A DNA stretch of 64,000 bases from Betaproteobacteria bacterium (GTDB lineage: Bacteria; Pseudomonadota; Gammaproteobacteria; Burkholderiales; Burkholderiaceae_F), in assembly GCA_016861185.1 (NCBI GenBank), contig BOKW01000003.1, positions 372,001 through 436,000 of the forward strand. The letters are read 5' to 3'. A model generated the notes under the pieces. The model saw only the letters and a program-made list of their open reading frames with translations. It was not told the DNA's origin and searched no databases. Within the stretch, counting starts at the first letter, position 1. Each line of letters begins with the position of its first letter. Positions 7,736 to 18,510 of the stretch are shown piece by piece. The translations under genes and the position numbers were made by a program.

Positions 7736-9057
7736 CAGTTCGAGGCCGGTTCGAACCAGGCGGCCGCGGTGTCGGCGGCGCGCTCGACGGTGCTCGACGC
7801 GAGCACGCGGTGCTCGTTGACGAAGATCTCGTGATTGCGCTCGACTTCGCCGAGCCGGTAGACGTAGTTGCACATCAGCCCGTACGAGCGCGCCATGCCG
7901 TGCAGCGAGGTGTCGCCGAGCCAGTTCAGCCGTTCCAGCACCGCGCCGTTGCCGAGATGGAAGCGCGCGACCGCGTCGATCGGCTCGGCGCCGCGCTTGG
8001 CGCGCGCCAGATAGTACGCGGCGAGCGGTATCAGCAGCGGCTCGTCGGCCGTTGCGCCGTCGCGCGGCGGCCAGTCGGGCGCTTCGAGCCGTTCGAACAG
8101 CGCACGCAGCGCGGCACCGTTGGCGCCGTTGACGAGCCGCTCGCGCTGCGCGCCGAGCCACGCGCGGAAACCCGGGATCGGCGATAGCGTGGCGAAGCGC
8201 CGGATGCGCGGGAACTCGTTGCGCAGTTCGACCGCGACCTGCTTGATCAGGAAGTTGCCGAACGAGATGCCGCGCAGCCCTTCCTGGCAGTTGGTGATCG
8301 AGTAGAACATCGCGCAGTTGGCCAGTTCCGGCGCGGCCACCGGCGAGTTCACGTCGAGCAGCGGCTGCACCTTCGCGCTCATGCCGCGCGTCAGCGCCAC
8401 CTCGATGAAGATCAGCGGCTCGTCCGGGAGCTGCGGATGGAAGAACGCGAAGCAGCGGCGGTCGGCCTGCAGCCTTCGCCGCAGGTCGTCCCAGCCCTGG
8501 ATCTGGTGCACGGCCTCGTAGGCGATCAGCTTCTCGAGCACGATCGCCGAAGTGCGCCAGTCGATCCGCGCCAGCGTCAGGAAGCCGCGGTTGAACCACG
8601 AGCGCAGCAGGTGCCGCAGGTCGTTGTCGATCACGCGCCACTGCGGATGTGCATCGAGGCCGAGCAGCACCTGCAGCCGCATGTCGACCAGCGCGGCGGT
8701 GCCGCCCGGCGCCATGTTGAGCCGGCGGAACAGCTCCTGCCGCAGCGGTTCGACGACATCCTCGAGCCGCGCGAGCGTCTGCGGCGAAGGATCCTCGCGA
8801 TACGCCTGCGCGGCCTGCAGCACCGCGTCCGGGTCCGGCGAAAAATCGCTCGCGATCGCGTCGAAGAAGCGGCGGCGCTGGGCCTCGTCGAGCGCCTGAT
8901 ACGCGGCGAGCGCGTCGCGCGCGACGGCCGCACCCGACACTTCGCCGCGCTCGCGGATCAGCGCGCGACAACGCGCGATCGCCTCGCGCACCGCGCGCGG
9001 CCGAGCCGGGCGTTCGGGCTTGCGGCCGCGCGCGCCTTTGGCCGTTCCCGCCCTCAT
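7735..9057 (-). CDS. malonyl-CoA decarboxylase
   Basis: 440 residues, the usual length of bacterial malonyl-CoA decarboxylase (malonyl-CoA to acetyl-CoA + CO2). N-terminal helical domain to about residue 150 (VVEPLRQELFRRLNMAPGGT), then the acetyltransferase-like catalytic domain: FFHPQLPDEPLIFIEVALTR, FYSITNCQEGLRGISFGNFL, LSPIPGFRAW (catalytic Ser region) and SLHGMARSYGLMCNYVYRLG (catalytic His region). Start at 9057 was chosen because upstream codons in that frame are shadow of the next gene. The last base of the stop is shared with the CoxE-like start, so it is embedded in the cox-like operon. A malonyl-CoA synthetase-like gene lies near 60 kb. Confidence 0.93.
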   Translation of the reverse strand: MRAGTAKGARGRKPERPARPRAVREAIARCRALIRERGEVSGAAVARDALAAYQALDEAQRRRFFDAIASDFSPDPDAVLQAAQAYREDPSPQTLARLEDVVEPLRQELFRRLNMAPGGTAALVDMRLQVLLGLDAHPQWRVIDNDLRHLLRSWFNRGFLTLARIDWRTSAIVLEKLIAYEAVHQIQGWDDLRRRLQADRRCFAFFHPQLPDEPLIFIEVALTRGMSAKVQPLLDVNSPVAAPELANCAMFYSITNCQEGLRGISFGNFLIKQVAVELRNEFPRIRRFATLSPIPGFRAWLGAQRERLVNGANGAALRALFERLEAPDWPPRDGATADEPLLIPLAAYYLARAKRGAEPIDAVARFHLGNGAVLERLNWLGDTSLHGMARSYGLMCNYVYRLGEVERNHEIFVNEHRVLASSTVERAADTAAAWFEPASN

Positions 9058-9067
9058 GGCCGCGTCC

Positions 9068-9727
9068 TCATGCGGTCGCGAGCGGCGAACCGCGTCGCTC
9101 GCGATCGACCCAGTACGCGAACGCGACGAGCAGCCACTGCGCCTGCCCGACCCACGCGATCGCCGCGATCGAGGGCGGCGGCGGACCGTACAGGTTGCCG
9201 AAGTAGATCGCCGCGAGCAGCGCCACCAGCGCCCACAGGCGCCAGTCGCCGCGCCGCGCCGGCACGGCCCGCAGATACAGCAGCAGTCCGATCGCGAACA
9301 GCGGCACCTCGACCGCGAGCGTCGCAATCCGCGAGGCCCACAAGTTCAGCCCGACCGCGGTCCTGCTCCACGGCGCGAGCAGCAGGTCGGGGCGATGCAC
9401 CAGCGCATCGAGAAACCAGTGGCTGAGCACGAGCAGCCCGACGATCAGTGCGCCGCGGCGGTTGCGCGCGAACGCGGCGTAGGCGAACGCGAGCAGCGCG
9501 GCCCATGCGGCCGCCGCGACCAGGCTGTGCGAAACCGGGTAGTGGACGAACACGAGCGGCGTGACGCCGCCGTTGGCGGCATCGATCCGCACGCGCTCGA
9601 TCTGCAGCAGCAGCAGCGTCGGCCACAGCAGGTCGAGAAACTGGCCGGCGAAAAACAGCGTGCCGAGCGAAGTGCGCGGTGCCCATGCCTTGGCGGCGAG
9701 CGCGACGCCGAAGTGGCCGAGGAACAT
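9068..9727 (-). CDS. small integral membrane protein, possibly YdjM/DUF457-like metal-dependent hydrolase
   Basis: 219 residues with five to six hydrophobic segments. Histidine/aspartate motifs sit at membrane borders: HFGVALAAKAW at the N-terminus, VHYPVSHSL near residue 60 and SHWFLDALVHRPDLLL near residue 100, a layout reminiscent of the membrane-bound LexA-regulated hydrolase family (YdjM/YbcI). The molecular function is not established. It lies 10 bp upstream of the malonyl-CoA decarboxylase start and 13 bp after the MoxR-type ATPase gene, all on the minus strand. Confidence 0.75.
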   Translation of the reverse strand: MFLGHFGVALAAKAWAPRTSLGTLFFAGQFLDLLWPTLLLLQIERVRIDAANGGVTPLVFVHYPVSHSLVAAAAWAALLAFAYAAFARNRRGALIVGLLVLSHWFLDALVHRPDLLLAPWSRTAVGLNLWASRIATLAVEVPLFAIGLLLYLRAVPARRGDWRLWALVALLAAIYFGNLYGPPPPSIAAIAWVGQAQWLLVAFAYWVDRERRGSPLATA

Positions 9728-9740
9728 CGGTTCGCAGCGA

Positions 9741-10646
9741 TCAGGGCGAGGTGGCGACCACCTGGCGCACCTGCTCGATCAGCCGCGCGGCCTCGGAGCC
9801 CTGCACGCGCGCGATGTCGTCCTGGTACTTCAGCAGCACGCCGAGCGTGTTGTTGACCGTCTCCGGTTCGAGCACGACCGCGTCGAGCGCGAGCAGCGCG
9901 CGCGTCCATTCGATCGTCTCGGACACGCCGGGAAGCTTGTACAGGTCCATCGTGCGCAGCGACTGCACGAACGCGACGATCTGGCGCGACAGCGCCTCTT
10001 TCGCCTCGGGCGCCTTGCGGCGGACGATCTCGAACTCGCGCGCCGCCGACGGGTAGTCGACCCAGTGGTAGATGCAGCGGCGCTTGACCGCGTCGTGGAT
10101 CTCGCGCGTGCGGTTGGACGTGATCACGACGATCGGCGGCCGTTCGGCACGCACGGTTCTCCACTCGGGAATCGTGATCTGGAAGTCCGACAGCACCTCG
10201 AGCAGGTAGGCCTCGAACGGCTCGTCGGTGCGGTCCAGCTCGTCGATCAGCAGCACCGGCGGCTTCGAGTGCGGCAGCAGCGCGCGCAGCAGCGCCCGCT
10301 CGACGAGGAAGCGCTCGGAGAACAGATCCTCCGACAGATCCTGGCGCGACTCGTGCGTGGCCTCCGCAATGCGAATCTCCAGCATCTGCCGCGCGTAGTT
10401 CCATTCGTAGGCCGCCGCGTTGATGTCGAGTCCTTCGTAGCACTGCAGCCGGATCAGCTCGGCGCCGAGCCCGGCGGCCAGCACCTTCGCGATCTCGGTC
10501 TTGCCGGTGCCGGGTTCGCCTTCGAGAAAAAGCGGGCGACCGAGCTTCAGCGCGAGAAACGCCGCCGTGGCGAGCTGGCGGTCGGCGACGTAGTTCTGCT
10601 GCGCCAGCAGTTCCGCCGTGGCGTCGATGGATTCGGGCATGTGCAT
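9741..10646 (-). CDS. MoxR/CoxD-type AAA+ ATPase
   Basis: 301 residues. Walker A FLEGEPGTGKTEIAKVL near residue 41, Walker B PVLLIDELDRTDEPFEAYLL near residue 130, sensor region VVITSNRTREIHDAVKRRC, and the MoxR-type lid. In CO dehydrogenase clusters CoxD partners the VWA protein CoxE in post-translational insertion of the active-site sulfur and metal. Here the ATPase and VWA genes are separated by two other genes on the same strand, with gaps of at most 14 bp, so an operon is likely. Start at 10646; a second Met two codons in is equally possible. Confidence 0.9.
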   Translation of the reverse strand: MHMPESIDATAELLAQQNYVADRQLATAAFLALKLGRPLFLEGEPGTGKTEIAKVLAAGLGAELIRLQCYEGLDINAAAYEWNYARQMLEIRIAEATHESRQDLSEDLFSERFLVERALLRALLPHSKPPVLLIDELDRTDEPFEAYLLEVLSDFQITIPEWRTVRAERPPIVVITSNRTREIHDAVKRRCIYHWVDYPSAAREFEIVRRKAPEAKEALSRQIVAFVQSLRTMDLYKLPGVSETIEWTRALLALDAVVLEPETVNNTLGVLLKYQDDIARVQGSEAARLIEQVRQVVATSP

Positions 10647-10726
10647 AGGTGGACGTTAGCCGATGTCGGTGAACCCTGCACGGCGGGCGCGCGGTCCCGC
10701 CTCGGCGCGCAGCGAACCGCAACGGG

Positions 10727-12346
10727 TCATCGATCGAGGGATTCCGCGATGTATCGCGACACCTTGGGCGGTTCTTCGCCGACGTGGAACGCGTAGCGGC
10801 GCGCGCGCAGCTCGGCGTCGGCGGCGGTGAAGCGCTCGAAGCGGCGCAGGTGATCGGCCCACGATTCGTCGAGGAAGTATTCGACGTAGCGCCCCGGGTC
10901 GCTCGTGTCGTGAAACAGGCCCCACGACAACGCGCCCTTCTGCAGGCGGTTGGCGCGGCTTTCGCGCATCACTGCGGCGAATTCCGCGGCGCGCGCCGGA
11001 TCGATCCGGTACTCGACCGTCACCATCACCGGCCCCATCCGGTGCTCGACCGGAAACGCGGGAATCGGCTCCTCCAGGATGCGCGCCGGGGTGAGGTCGT
11101 GCTCGGCCTCGGGTGCGGCGTGATAGCGCCTCGTCAGGTACAGCGCGACGAGGCCGGTCGTCGCGGCGGCGACGTAGGTCCACGGCACGCCGATGAAGCC
11201 GGCGACGTAGCCCCACCAGGCCGCGCTCGCCGACGCCGCACCCATCATCGTCATCATGTAGATCGACATGCCGCGCGCGCGCACCCAGTCGGGCAACGCG
11301 AGCTGCGACGACACGGTCAGGATGTTGACGACGGTCAGCCACGACGCGCCGGCGATCATCATCGCCGGCACCGCGAGCCAGACGTTGGGCGCGAAGCCCA
11401 CCGCGATCATCGCCATTCCCTGGATCCAGGTGCCGTCGCGCAGCAGCCGGTCGCGCGAGACCAGAACGCGCAGCCGCGGCAGCAGGAAGGCCGCCGCGAT
11501 CGCGCCGAGACCGAGCGAGGCGAGCAGCAGCGTGTACGCGCCGGCGCCGCCGCCGGGAAGGTGCTTGGCGACCAGGGGCAGCAGCGCAAACAGCGTCGTC
11601 GTCTGCAGCGTGAAGATCGCGGTGCGCAACAGCACGGCGCGCATCGGCCGCGACTGTGCGACGTACTGGAAGCCGACGCGCATTGCGCCGACGAAACGCT
11701 CGCCGGGCAGCACGCTCGACTTCGTCTCCGCGCGCCAGCGCATGATCGCGAAGCCGGCCGCGAGCGACAGCACGGCGTTGAGCAGGAACACGTAGCCGCT
11801 GCCGAGGGTCGCGATCAGCGCACCAGCGAGCACCGGGCCTACCACGCGCGAGGTGTTCATCGCGATGCCGTTCAGCGCGATCGCGAGCGGCAGCTCGCGC
11901 CGCGGCACCAGCTCCGGAATGATCGCCGCGTACACCGGCCAGCGCAGCGCCAGCCCGATGCCGTTGCCGAAGGTAAGCAGAAGCAGCAGCGGCGCCGTCA
12001 TCCAGCCCGCGAACATCGCCACGCTCAGCACGATCGCGTTGGCGGCGACCCAGAACTGCGTGAACATGAACCAGCGCCGGCGGTTCAGGATGTCGGCGAG
12101 CGCGCCGCTCGGCAGGCCGAGCAGGAACACCGGCAGCGACGAAGCCGACTGCACGAGCGCCACCATCACCGTCGACGTCGTGAGCGTGGTCATCAGCCAC
12201 GCCGCCGCGACGTCGTTCATCCACAGGCAGACGTTGGCCGTCAGCCACGTGATCCACAGCAGGCGGAACACGGGCTGGCGCAGCGGCGCCCACGCCGAGG
12301 GCGGGGTGTCGGGCGCGGATGAACGCCCTTCGGATGCCTGCGTCAT
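10727..12346 (-). CDS. MFS transporter with C-terminal ABM-like domain
   Basis: 539 residues. Residues ~20-415 form a 12-TM major facilitator of the EntS/DUF894 type (opening FRLLWITWLTANVCLWMNDV, then VFLLGLPSGALADILNRRRW as the loop 2-3 motif). After the last helix, residues ~435-535 are a soluble domain (VMVTVEYRIDPARAAEFAAV, YVEYFLDESWADHLRRFERF) resembling antibiotic-biosynthesis-monooxygenase-like ferredoxin-fold domains. Fusion of the two is recurrent in proteobacteria, but its substrate is unknown. It separates the CoxD-like gene from the VOC and medium-subunit genes; gaps of 80-112 bp suggest it may have its own promoter. Confidence 0.87.
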   Translation of the reverse strand: MTQASEGRSSAPDTPPSAWAPLRQPVFRLLWITWLTANVCLWMNDVAAAWLMTTLTTSTVMVALVQSASSLPVFLLGLPSGALADILNRRRWFMFTQFWVAANAIVLSVAMFAGWMTAPLLLLLTFGNGIGLALRWPVYAAIIPELVPRRELPLAIALNGIAMNTSRVVGPVLAGALIATLGSGYVFLLNAVLSLAAGFAIMRWRAETKSSVLPGERFVGAMRVGFQYVAQSRPMRAVLLRTAIFTLQTTTLFALLPLVAKHLPGGGAGAYTLLLASLGLGAIAAAFLLPRLRVLVSRDRLLRDGTWIQGMAMIAVGFAPNVWLAVPAMMIAGASWLTVVNILTVSSQLALPDWVRARGMSIYMMTMMGAASASAAWWGYVAGFIGVPWTYVAAATTGLVALYLTRRYHAAPEAEHDLTPARILEEPIPAFPVEHRMGPVMVTVEYRIDPARAAEFAAVMRESRANRLQKGALSWGLFHDTSDPGRYVEYFLDESWADHLRRFERFTAADAELRARRYAFHVGEEPPKVSRYIAESLDR

Positions 12347-12458
12347 GGTCGCGCGATTCTATGGGCGCGCCGCGGCCTTGCCGCGGGTGCCCGACGGCCA
12401 ACCTATGCAAAGCGACCGGCGCCCCGGAGCAACCTGGCGGCGATGGCCGGCGCTGCGG

Positions 12459-12878
12459 TCAGAAGGCGATGCGGACCGAATCGGCCGAACGCTGCGAGGG
12501 ACCGTGGTAGACGGCTTCGATGTTGTTGCCGTCCGGGTCGATCACGAAGGCCGCGTAGTAGTCGGCGTGATACGGGCGCAGGCCCGGCGCGCCGTTGTCG
12601 GTGCCGCCCGCGGCGAGCGCGGCCTCGTGGAAGCGCTGAACGGCTTCGCGGTCGGCCGCCTGGAACGCGAGGTGCACGCGGGTGGCGCCGCGCGTGTGTT
12701 CGTCGGCGGTGCTGACGAACAGCTCGTCGGACCAGAAGTAATGCTCGCCCTCGCCTTCGATCTTGCGGCCGAGCGCCGCCAGCACGGCGGCGTAGAAGCG
12801 CTTGGTCGCCGCGAGGTCACGCGCGATCAGGTGCACGTGATCGATCAGGCGGCCGCGGTGAAGTTGCATCGTGTCCAT
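12459..12878 (-). CDS. VOC family (glyoxalase/dioxygenase superfamily) protein
   Basis: 139 residues, a single vicinal-oxygen-chelate module pair: LIDHVHLIARDLAATKRFYA at the N-terminus (His metal ligand), THVHLAF-like segment RVHLAFQAADREAVQRFHEA in the middle, and YYAAFVIDPDGNNIEAVYH at the end with the typical DPDGN-E ligand motif. The chemistry of this superfamily is too broad to predict a substrate. It sits 60 bp upstream of nothing but the medium subunit's 3' end, on the same strand as the cox-like genes. Confidence 0.85.
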   Translation of the reverse strand: MDTMQLHRGRLIDHVHLIARDLAATKRFYAAVLAALGRKIEGEGEHYFWSDELFVSTADEHTRGATRVHLAFQAADREAVQRFHEAALAAGGTDNGAPGLRPYHADYYAAFVIDPDGNNIEAVYHGPSQRSADSVRIAF

Positions 12879-12938
12879 GAACGAATCCGCAGGAACAAAG
12901 GGGCGCCGCAGCGCCCCTTTCGTGCATCGGCGGCACTG

Positions 12939-13733
12939 CTAGCCGGCGGCCGCGACGGCGCGCCTGGCGAGCACCGGAATCAGGTGCGCGCGGTACTCGG
13001 CCGAGCCGTGGATGTCGCTGTTCAAGCCCGTTGCCGGCACCGTGATGCCGTCGCACGATTCCGGCGCGAACTTCTTCGCGAGCGCGTCCTCCAGCGCCTT
13101 GACGCGGAACACGCACGGGCCCGCACCGGTCACCGCGACGCGCACGCCGCCGGCGGTTCTGGCCACGAACACGCCGACCAGCGCAAAACGCGACGCCGGC
13201 TGCTTGAACTTGACGTACGCGGCCTTCTCCGGCACCGGAAAGCTCACGGCCGTGATCAGCTCGCCCGCCTTCAGCGCCGTTTCGTACAGACCCTTGAAGT
13301 AGTCGTCGGCGGCGATGGTGCGCGTGTTGGTCTGGATCGTCGCGCCGAGTCCGAGCACGGCGGCCGGATAGTCGGCGGCCGGGTCGCTGTTGGCGAGCGA
13401 TCCGCCGATCGTTCCGCGGTTGCGCACCGCGCGGTCGCCGATGCCGTTGGCGAGCTTTGCGAGCGCGGGGATCGCCTTGCCCACGTCCTTCGACGCGGCG
13501 ACCGCCGAGTGCGTGGTCATCGCGCCGATCGTGACGGCGCCGCTCTGCAGCTTGATGCCGTTCAGCTCGGCGATGCCCGACAGGTCGATGAAACCTTCGG
13601 GCGCAAGCAGTCCAAGCTTCATCGACGGCAGCACCGATTGGCCGCCGGCGAGCACTTTGTCGTCGGCGTGCTGCGTCAGCAACTGCACCGCTTCGGAAAC
13701 CGAAGTCGGGCGGTGGTAGTGCATGTGATGCAT
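12939..13733 (-). CDS. xanthine dehydrogenase/CO dehydrogenase family FAD-binding (medium) subunit
   Basis: 264 residues. FAD-binding type 2 (PCMH) fold: YHRPTSVSEAVQLLTQHADD, VLAGGQSVLPSMKLGLLAPE (first FAD motif AGGQS-P-MK), TIGAMTTHSAV and RNRGTIGGSLANSDPAADYP (second FAD motif TIGG). In CoxM-type subunits these pass electrons from the small subunit's Fe-S clusters to FAD. The start at 13733 has a GAGGAG Shine-Dalgarno nine bases upstream; 32 extra residues in the open frame are shadow. It follows the large subunit by 10 bp. Confidence 0.93.
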   Translation of the reverse strand: MHHMHYHRPTSVSEAVQLLTQHADDKVLAGGQSVLPSMKLGLLAPEGFIDLSGIAELNGIKLQSGAVTIGAMTTHSAVAASKDVGKAIPALAKLANGIGDRAVRNRGTIGGSLANSDPAADYPAAVLGLGATIQTNTRTIAADDYFKGLYETALKAGELITAVSFPVPEKAAYVKFKQPASRFALVGVFVARTAGGVRVAVTGAGPCVFRVKALEDALAKKFAPESCDGITVPATGLNSDIHGSAEYRAHLIPVLARRAVAAAG

Positions 13734-13743
13734 CTTCGTCTCC

Positions 13744-16110
<2,367 letters not shown>

Positions 16111-16124
16111 CTTGGTGCTCCTAG

Positions 16125-16202
16125 GTCGCGTCGTCCCGGCGCGGGCCGGGACCCAAGTTGTCGGCTTTGGCCATTGGACCCCGGCCTACGCCGGGGCGAC
16201 GG
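16125..16202. repeat. palindromic repeat pair between large and small subunit genes
   Basis: CGTCGTCCCGGCGCGGGCCG and TGGACCCCGGCCTACGCCGG form inverted arms about 25 bp apart (GTCCCGGC...GCCGGGAC within the left arm; CCCCGGC...GCCGGGG within the right). This is a REP-type element of the widespread TCCCGGCCTGCGCCGGGA class. It lies inside the operon between the small-subunit stop and the large-subunit start, so it could tune relative expression or mRNA stability. Confidence 0.7.
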
Positions 16203-16676
16203 CTAAACACCCATCGCCTTCGCGCCCTGCGCGACGGCCTTGACGATGTTCTGGTAGCCGGTGCAGCGGCAGAAGTTGCCTTCGAGCCCCTCGCGGATCT
16301 GTTCCTCGGTCGCGTGCGGCCAGTGTGTGACCAGGTCGATCGCGCTCATCACCATGCCGGGCGTGCAGAAGCCGCACTGCAACCCGTGGCAGGCCTTGAA
16401 CGCGGCCTGCATCGGATGCATCGAGCCGTCGGCCGGCGTGATGCCTTCGATCGTCGTCACCTCGGCGCCTTGCATCTGCGCGGCGAGCACGTTGCAGCTC
16501 TTCACCGCGCGGCCGTTGACGTGCACGGTGCACGCGCCGCACTGCGCCGTATCGCAACCGACGTGCGTGCCGGTCAGGCGAAGCTGCTCGCGGATGAACG
16601 TGACGAGCAGGGTATCGGGTTCAACTTCGGCCGTGACGGCCTGACCGTTGACCCGCAGTGAAAGCGGGACTTTCAT
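16203..16676 (-). CDS. (2Fe-2S) small subunit, CoxS-like
   Basis: 157 residues carrying two [2Fe-2S] clusters. The N-terminal plant-type ferredoxin domain has [19 protein letters not shown] and a further Cys in AVKSCNVLA; the C-terminal helical domain has [14 protein letters not shown] and [12 protein letters not shown]. All eight expected cysteines are visible. It transfers electrons from the molybdenum site to FAD. Start at 16676 follows AAGGAGAC with workable spacing; a longer frame to 16784 has no conserved residues. It is the first gene of the minus-strand molybdenum-hydroxylase operon and is divergent from the XdhC-type gene. Confidence 0.94.
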   Translation of the reverse strand: MKVPLSLRVNGQAVTAEVEPDTLLVTFIREQLRLTGTHVGCDTAQCGACTVHVNGRAVKSCNVLAAQMQGAEVTTIEGITPADGSMHPMQAAFKACHGLQCGFCTPGMVMSAIDLVTHWPHATEEQIREGLEGNFCRCTGYQNIVKAVAQGAKAMGV

Positions 16677-16874
16677 CCATGTCTCCTTGGGAAGCGATCG
16701 CAGCGCCGTGGCGTGTTCTGATTCTGGCGCCCGCAGCCACTTTAGTCGCGCACGCTTGGACAAGGCAAGCGCGCGCCCGCGCATTCTTGTGATCGCGCGC
16801 CTATCGCGCCGCAGCAGCCGGACACGCGGTGACTAGAATGCGAACGGCAGACCGCTCTGCGGTCGGGAGCTCGC

Positions 16875-17876
16875 ATGGACAGCGTCGACGTGCAGGTGCT
16901 GAAGAAGGCCGACGAATGGGTGCGCACCGGTCGCCGGGCGGTGATGGGCACGATCGTGCGCACGTGGGGATCGGCGCCGCGGCCGGTCGGCTCGCTCGTG
17001 GTGATCCGCGACGACGGGCTCGTGGCCGGCTCGGTGTCCGGCGGCTGCATCGAGGACGATCTGGTCGACCGCATACGCTCGCGCGCGCTCGCCGCCGACC
17101 GCCCGCAGCGCGTGAAGTACGGCGTCACCGCGGAGGACGCGTTCAAGTTCGGGCTGCCCTGCGGCGGCACGCTGGAACTGGTGCTGGAGCCGGTGACGGC
17201 GGAATCGCGCATCGACGAGTTGCTCGCGCGCGTCATCGAAGGCCGGCAGACCGTGCGGCGGCTCGAAATGCAGACCGGTCGCGTGACGCTCGCCGAAGGC
17301 ACCGGCCGCGACGTGCTGTCCGCCACCGACGAGGCGCTCGTCACCGTGCACGGGCCGCGCCTGCGGCTGCTGGTGATCGGGGCCGGGCAATTGACGCACT
17401 ACCTCGCGCAGATGGCGCTCGCGTGCGACTACGCGGTGACGATCTGCGATCCGCGCGAGGAGTACGCCGACGGCTGGCTCGTGCCGGGCACCACGCTCGT
17501 GCGCACGATGCCCGACGACACCGTCGTCGAGTTCAAGCCCGACATGAACACCGCGATCGTCGCGCTGACGCACGACCCGAAGCTCGACGACCTCGCGCTG
17601 ATGGAGGCGTTGAAGTCGAACGCCTTCTACGTCGGCGCGATCGGCTCGAAGAAGAACCAGGCCAAGCGCCGCGAGCGGTTGAAGGAATTCGGCGTCACCG
17701 AGTCGCAGCTCGAACGGCTGCACGGCCCGGTCGGCATCAAGAACGGCGCGCGCACGCCGGCCGAGATCGCGGTGTCGATCATCGCCGAGTTGACCGCCGC
17801 CAAGTACGGCTACGAGATTCCGGCGCCGCAGCCGGTGTCGCCGGCGGCGGCGATCGAGTCGGGTTGCCCAGTGTGA
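16875..17876 (+). CDS. XdhC/CoxI family molybdenum-hydroxylase maturation protein
   Basis: 333 residues. N-terminal XdhC_CoxI domain (MGTIVRTWGSAPRPVGSLVV, AGSVSGGCIEDDL) and C-terminal Rossmann domain (RLLVIGAGQLTHYLAQMA, CDPREEYADGW, FYVGAIGSKKNQAKRRERL). Family members bind molybdenum cofactor and assist its sulfuration and insertion into xanthine dehydrogenase or CoxL-type subunits. It is divergent from the small-subunit gene across a 198-bp intergenic region that should contain both promoters, supporting a joint function. Confidence 0.92.
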   Translation: MDSVDVQVLKKADEWVRTGRRAVMGTIVRTWGSAPRPVGSLVVIRDDGLVAGSVSGGCIEDDLVDRIRSRALAADRPQRVKYGVTAEDAFKFGLPCGGTLELVLEPVTAESRIDELLARVIEGRQTVRRLEMQTGRVTLAEGTGRDVLSATDEALVTVHGPRLRLLVIGAGQLTHYLAQMALACDYAVTICDPREEYADGWLVPGTTLVRTMPDDTVVEFKPDMNTAIVALTHDPKLDDLALMEALKSNAFYVGAIGSKKNQAKRRERLKEFGVTESQLERLHGPVGIKNGARTPAEIAVSIIAELTAAKYGYEIPAPQPVSPAAAIESGCPV

Positions 17877-18102
17877 TGCGCCACGCAGTCAGGCCCTGAC
17901 CTCGGACTTGCCGGTGGACTTGTCGCTCGGCGTCTCGTCGAACTGCCTAGCGTAGCCCTGCTCGACTGCCTTGCGGCGCGGCCTATCTGGCTTTCGCCGC
18001 GCAGCGCGATCGCATAGATCGGTCCGAAGAACCGTGCGCCCTGCGCCATCTCCGGCGCACCGACCGGAACCGGCAGACACGCGCCGCCGCGCGTCGAGCG
18101 TC

Positions 18103-18387
18103 CTACGTTTGGTAGGCCGCGAGTACGACATCCGCGCCGCGATCACGCAGCGCGATCAGCGCCCGGTACTCCGCGGAGTCGTGCCAGCGGCGCAGCGCCG
18201 CCAGGTCGGGAAACTCCGCGACGACGATCCGCTCGCCGTGCGCGCGGCCGTTCAGCTCGATCGCCTTCGCACCGCGGAACAGCACCTTGCCCTCGTGCGG
18301 CGGAAACGTCGCGCCGACCTGCTCGACGTAGCGCTGCCAGGCTTCCGGATCGGTGACGCGGATGGTGCCGACGAGGTAGGCGGGCAT
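18103..18387 (-). CDS. DUF1330 family protein
   Basis: 94 residues, single ferredoxin-like DUF1330 domain (PAYLVGTIRVTDPEAWQRYV, KVLFRGAKAIELNGRAHGER, RIVVAEFPDLAALRRWHDS, EYRALIALRDRGADVVL). The family is common in proteobacteria and structurally close to ABM/dimeric alpha-beta barrel proteins; no reaction is established. No close neighbour on the same strand. The 226 bp to the XdhC-type gene hold only degenerate reading frames. Confidence 0.85.
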   Translation of the reverse strand: MPAYLVGTIRVTDPEAWQRYVEQVGATFPPHEGKVLFRGAKAIELNGRAHGERIVVAEFPDLAALRRWHDSAEYRALIALRDRGADVVLAAYQT

Positions 18388-18510
18388 CGGTTGCGCTCGT
18401 AGTCGTATCGTTGAACAAGACGCAGCGCTCAGGGCCGGCCGGTTGACCCGCGGCGCAGCCGTCGGCGTCGAACCGGCCGAGCTATTCCGGCCGCAACGCG
18501 ATCCGGAATA

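Noticed and set aside
17889-18146. 85-residue minus-strand ORF between the XdhC-type and DUF1330 genes
   Set aside because: C-terminal part (QGYARQFDETPSDKSTGK) looks protein-like, and a neighbouring frame reads ARFFGPIYAIALRGE, hinting at a frameshifted relic, but I cannot assign a family or a start, so it is not annotated.
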